From: F23-D06 sp002392325
GTDB taxonomy: Bacteria > Bacteroidota > Bacteroidia > Bacteroidales > WCHB1-69
Reading direction: 5' to 3'
Assembly (NCBI GenBank): GCA_946624065.1
Contig: CAMORT010000029.1
Coordinates: forward strand, 1 to 30,070
Length of the DNA: 30,070 nucleotides
Shown here: in pieces, positions 27,708-30,070 of the stretch
Layout of the letters: every line of letters starts with the position of its first letter
Numbering within the stretch: the first letter of the stretch is position 1
Translations under genes and position numbers: made by a program
The notes under the pieces: generated by a model
What the model was told of the DNA's origin: nothing
The model's database searches: none
What the model saw: only the letters and a program-made list of their open reading frames with translations

Positions 27708-28724
27708 TTATTTCTTTTCCACATTCACTTCCAAACCGTCCTTTAGACGGGCGAGGCCGGTGGTGGCCACCATATCGCCGTCTTGAACATTGCCGGAAAT
27801 CAACTCGTATGCCTTGTCCAAATGGCGGCCAATCTCCACCTTATTGAAGGAGACCTTGCCGTTCTTATACACATAAACATAACGGTTACCGGAACCCTGT
27901 TGGCGGAAGATGGCCTCGTCAGGCACCACCACATGCTTCTGGGTGCCGAAGTTGATGGTCACGCGGGCGTACATGCCCGGGCGCACGCGACTGTCGGCGT
28001 TGGGCAACTGCACCTCCACAGGGAAAGTGTGCGTGGCACCATCCATCGTCGGGTAAATCAAACTGATTTTGCCCTTAAACTCCTCATCGCCGTAAGCATC
28101 CACCTTGACGGAAACCGGTGTGCCCACCTTAACCTGTTTGAACAGGGCTTCCGAGAGATTGATGTTCATCTTCACAGGCGTAATCTGCTGAACCTGCACT
28201 ACAGGAAGGCCACCGTAAAGGTCACCGCTGTCGTAATTACGCTGCGTCACCACGCCGGAAATCGGACTGATAAGGCGTGTATTTTCCAACAGATTGTCGT
28301 AGGTGGTCTGCGCCACATCAAGTTGCGTCTTCATCGCATCCCAATCCGACTTGGAGCATCCGCCCACTTTGTAAAGTTCGTCAATGCGCTGGAAACTTGT
28401 CTTCAGGTTGTCGAGTTGCGCTTTCGATTGCTTGAGGCTGTTCTCATTCATCTGAACCAGCACCTTGCCCTTGGCCACGCGATTGCCCACTTCAACATAG
28501 ATACGGTCAATACGCCCGCCGGTAAGCGGAGCGATATTGTTCACGGCATTGGCCTCCACGATGGCGGTGTACTCGTAAGTCTGGTCCACATCCTCCACAT
28601 GCACTTGCTGCGTGCGGATGGTCATCTTTTGGTCACCAGTGGTGACGGCCTCTTTCTTCTTGCAAGCGCCCATGACGAGCATGGCGATTGCCAACGATAC
28701 AGTTATGTAGGTGATTCTTTTCAT
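27708..28724 (-). CDS. acrA: RND efflux periplasmic adaptor lipoprotein (AcrA-like, HlyD family)
   Basis: Membrane-fusion protein that bridges the RND pump and the outer-membrane channel. The ATG at 28724 is preferred (338 aa) because it places a lipoprotein signal directly at the N-terminus (MKRITYITVSLAIA..., acylated Cys21 in VMGAC followed by KKK). A GTG 36 bases upstream would add a hydrophilic 12-residue extension. Visible domains: lipoyl half-motif at about 60-92 (APLTGGRIDRIYVEVGNRV..G), a short alpha-hairpin at about 93-147, second lipoyl half at about 148-182 (ISPISGVVTQRNYDSGDL), beta-barrel at about 183-258 (ending RPGMYARV), and a membrane-proximal domain to the C-terminus (VPDEAIF, GDMVATTGLARLKDG). 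It follows the tolC-like gene. Its usual next neighbour, acrB, is displaced by about 12 kb of adhesin genes. Shorter than E. coli AcrA (397 aa) but complete in layout. Confidence 0.93.
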   Translation of the reverse strand: MKRITYITVSLAIAMLVMGACKKKEAVTTGDQKMTIRTQQVHVEDVDQTYEYTAIVEANAVNNIAPLTGGRIDRIYVEVGNRVAKGKVLVQMNENSLKQSKAQLDNLKTSFQRIDELYKVGGCSKSDWDAMKTQLDVAQTTYDNLLENTRLISPISGVVTQRNYDSGDLYGGLPVVQVQQITPVKMNINLSEALFKQVKVGTPVSVKVDAYGDEEFKGKISLIYPTMDGATHTFPVEVQLPNADSRVRPGMYARVTINFGTQKHVVVPDEAIFRQQGSGNRYVYVYKNGKVSFNKVEIGRHLDKAYELISGNVQDGDMVATTGLARLKDGLEVNVEKK

Positions 28725-28989
28725 ATTGTGTGTTATTATTCTCTTTTTCTTTTCCCCCACACTGCGCTCCTTACAGTCGCTTGTGCAGGATTTCTTTCTT
28801 CATCCTCATTCCCCACACTGCGCGACTTCGTCGCTTGTATGGGGTTAATTGCACTTTGTGCGTTTCGTCTCTTCGAGACTCTCAAGGTATTAACTTCAAC
28901 TCTCAGGGTCTCCAGTCTCGGTTCTCAGTTCTCAGGTTTTCAATCTCCAATCTCAAGTCTCAAGTCTCCAGTCTCAAGTCTCTCATCTC
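28725..28989. other. 265-bp structured spacer between tolC-like and acrA-like genes
   Basis: I see no gene here. From the acrA side it contains two related stretches sharing CCCCACACTGCGC and TCGCTTGT (about 28754-28788 and 28811-28844). Three short hairpins follow: GCGAC-TTC-GTCGC (28822-28834, inside an outer CCCCA/TGGGG stem), GCAC-TTT-GTGC (28851-28861) and GTCTC-TTC-GAGAC (28867-28879). The rest is the heptamer array that runs into the tolC stop codon. None of the hairpins has a following U-tract on the minus strand. The stretch looks like accumulated dispersed-repeat debris or a structured leader for acrA. A promoter for the downstream genes could lie here, but I cannot identify one with confidence. 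Confidence 0.55.
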
Positions 28990-28992
28990 TTA
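28909..28992. repeat. Heptamer tandem array TCTCAAG, 12 units
   Basis: Continuous 7-bp register on the plus strand from 28909 to 28992. The units are variants of TCTCAAG/TCTCCAG: TCTCCAG, TCTCGGT, TCTCAGT, TCTCAGG, TTTTCAA, TCTCCAA, TCTCAAG twice, TCTCCAG, TCTCAAG, TCTCTCA, TCTCTTA. The last unit supplies the stop codon of the tolC-like gene (TTA at 28990-28992 on the plus strand). The units nearest the gene are best conserved apart from the final two. Confidence 0.9.
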
Positions 28993-30070
28993 CCTTTCCA
29001 CTCCCATCGTCGCATCCAAATTGGATTTGGCGGTGAGATAGTTGAAAATGGCTTGGCAGTAGGTGAGTTGCGTGCTGGTGAGCGTCAGTTCGGCATTGTT
29101 CAAGTCCAGCCATGTGTTCATGCCCACTTCGTATTGTTTTTGCGCTATTTCGTATGCTTTCTGCGCCTGAATCATCGTCTCACGGTCGGCGGCAATGTCC
29201 TCAATGGCCTGCTGCATGTCGTTCAGATAACTCTGCACCCCGATGCGTAAGTTGCGCTCCACATCCAACCGCTGGTCTTTCATATTGGCCAGATTCAAGT
29301 CCGCCTGTTTGAGTTTGTACGAGGTAGCCACCCAAGAGATAATGGGCACTTGAAGCGACAAGGCCACATACGAATAGGGATAATTCGTGAATTGCTGGCC
29401 ATCGTCGCCCATGCCAGAGTACTGGAAACTTCCCGCCAGCGCCAGCATCGGGCATGTGGAACCGATCATCAGTTTCTTGGATTGCTCCAATTGCTGGATG
29501 CCCAAATCCAGTTGACGGAGGGCGGAATTGTAGGCCAGTTGCATATCTTTCTCATCGGGCATGGTGGCGTTGAGCACACCTTGCTCATAATCGACCAGTT
29601 CGCCATCAAAGATGACGGGCTCGTCCATATTCATGCCCAACAGCACCTTGAGGCGCATGGCAGCCAGGCGCATGGCCTTGGCTGCGGAGGTGACCGCAGG
29701 ACGCTGGTTCTGCAAGGCCACATCGGAACGCAGTTTCTCAAACTCGGACACCAACCCCTGACTGTAAGAGTTTGTAACCAACTGGTTACTGGCCTCCATC
29801 GTGGCGTAGCTCTTCTGCAGCACATCGTACGACTGTTTGGCCAACAAATACATATAGTAGGCCTGTTTCACCTGATTCACCAGTTCCAGTTTGGAGGAAC
29901 GCGCCGACTCTTGGGCCAATTCAATATCCATGGCACTGAGTTTGAGATTGGACCACAAGGCAGGGGCAATCAGCGGCAAGCTCAAGTTGGCACCGGCGGA
30001 ATAGGTGTTGTCGCGGCCAACCTTGATGTTCATCGTCTGCCCGCCCATATCCATGGACATGGTCTGTTTC
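28990..30070 (-). CDS. tolC: RND efflux outer-membrane channel (TolC/OEP family), 5' partial
   Basis: Outer-membrane factor that completes the tripartite pump. The 5' end is beyond the right edge: the frame continues upstream of the internal Met at 30060 (K-Q-T before it), so about 360 residues of a usual 430-490 are visible. The two-fold OEP pattern is seen: strand pairs (AGANLSLPLIAPALW and, about 200 residues later, YVALSLQVPIISW) followed by long amphipathic helices rich in Gln, Glu, Ala and Leu (QVKQAYYMYLLAKQSYDVL; AQKAYEIAQKQYEVG), with the typical helix-turn motifs SYSQGLVSEFEKLRSDVALQ and YEVGMNTWLDLNNAELTL. It is the first visible gene of the minus-strand operon. The promoter and any regulator lie outside the window. 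Confidence 0.93.
   Translation of the reverse strand, partial: KQTMSMDMGGQTMNIKVGRDNTYSAGANLSLPLIAPALWSNLKLSAMDIELAQESARSSKLELVNQVKQAYYMYLLAKQSYDVLQKSYATMEASNQLVTNSYSQGLVSEFEKLRSDVALQNQRPAVTSAAKAMRLAAMRLKVLLGMNMDEPVIFDGELVDYEQGVLNATMPDEKDMQLAYNSALRQLDLGIQQLEQSKKLMIGSTCPMLALAGSFQYSGMGDDGQQFTNYPYSYVALSLQVPIISWVATSYKLKQADLNLANMKDQRLDVERNLRIGVQSYLNDMQQAIEDIAADRETMIQAQKAYEIAQKQYEVGMNTWLDLNNAELTLTSTQLTYCQAIFNYLTAKSNLDATMGVER

Noticed and set aside
28725..28760. GTG start at 28760 for the acrA-like gene, adding 12 residues.
   Set aside because: The extension is hydrophilic and would bury the lipoprotein signal; the ATG at 28724 puts the signal at the N-terminus.
28909..28992. Short direct repeats considered as a CRISPR array.
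   Set aside because: Units are 7 bp with no spacers; this is a simple tandem array.
27783..29036. Plus-strand open frame of 417 codons opposite the acrA-like gene and the spacer.
   Set aside because: It is antisense to a clear HlyD-family gene, reads through the heptamer array, is His/Leu/Val-rich in the manner of a shadow frame, and has no recognisable domain.

Overview
The window looks like chromosomal DNA from a member of the Bacteroidales, probably an uncultured gut or environmental lineage. Three things point there: two type IX secretion system (T9SS) C-terminal sorting domains, tandem 'cleaved adhesin'/choice-of-anchor-J modules as in gingipain and HagA-type adhesins, and gene starts with A/T-rich leaders and no Shine-Dalgarno motif. 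I saw no tRNA, rRNA, CRISPR array, transposase, integrase or phage gene.

Plus strand, 1-11542: two genes in tandem. The first is the 3' part of a giant gene (more than 3100 codons, already open at the left edge). It encodes an extracellular-looking protein built of beta-rich modules separated by Gly/Ser and Ser/Thr low-complexity linkers. A signal-peptide protein with about five fibronectin III domains follows. The plus-strand unit ends at a 15-bp-stem, U-rich bidirectional terminator (11559-11592), which also serves the converging minus-strand genes.

Minus strand, 30070 down to 11635: read in transcription order, tolC-like outer membrane factor (5' cut by the window edge), acrA-like lipoprotein adaptor, a 1557-aa T9SS adhesin, a 2401-aa T9SS adhesin, acrB-like RND pump, a 101-aa PII-like protein, and a 182-aa lipoprotein. 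All point the same way. Gaps are 9 to about 56 bp, except for a 265-bp spacer between the tolC-like and acrA-like genes, and I found no terminator inside the run. The layout is therefore a tripartite efflux operon (OEP-MFP-RND plus a small PII-like accessory) with about 12 kb of repetitive surface-adhesin genes lying between the adaptor and the pump. This arrangement is the most unusual feature of the window.

Smaller-scale structure: arrays of 7-bp repeats begin exactly on the stop codons of the tolC-like and acrB-like genes, with a decayed version just ahead of acrB. A 28-bp near-palindrome is carried in frame in the sorting domain of both adhesins at the same place. The spacer between the tolC-like and acrA-like genes holds a series of short hairpins with 3-nt loops.

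Functional picture (inference): the RND system exports toxic or amphiphilic compounds across both membranes using proton motive force, the PII-like protein may tune it, and the two adhesins are exported by T9SS and anchored on the cell surface. The plus-strand pair is probably a separate envelope or surface assembly whose function I do not recognise.
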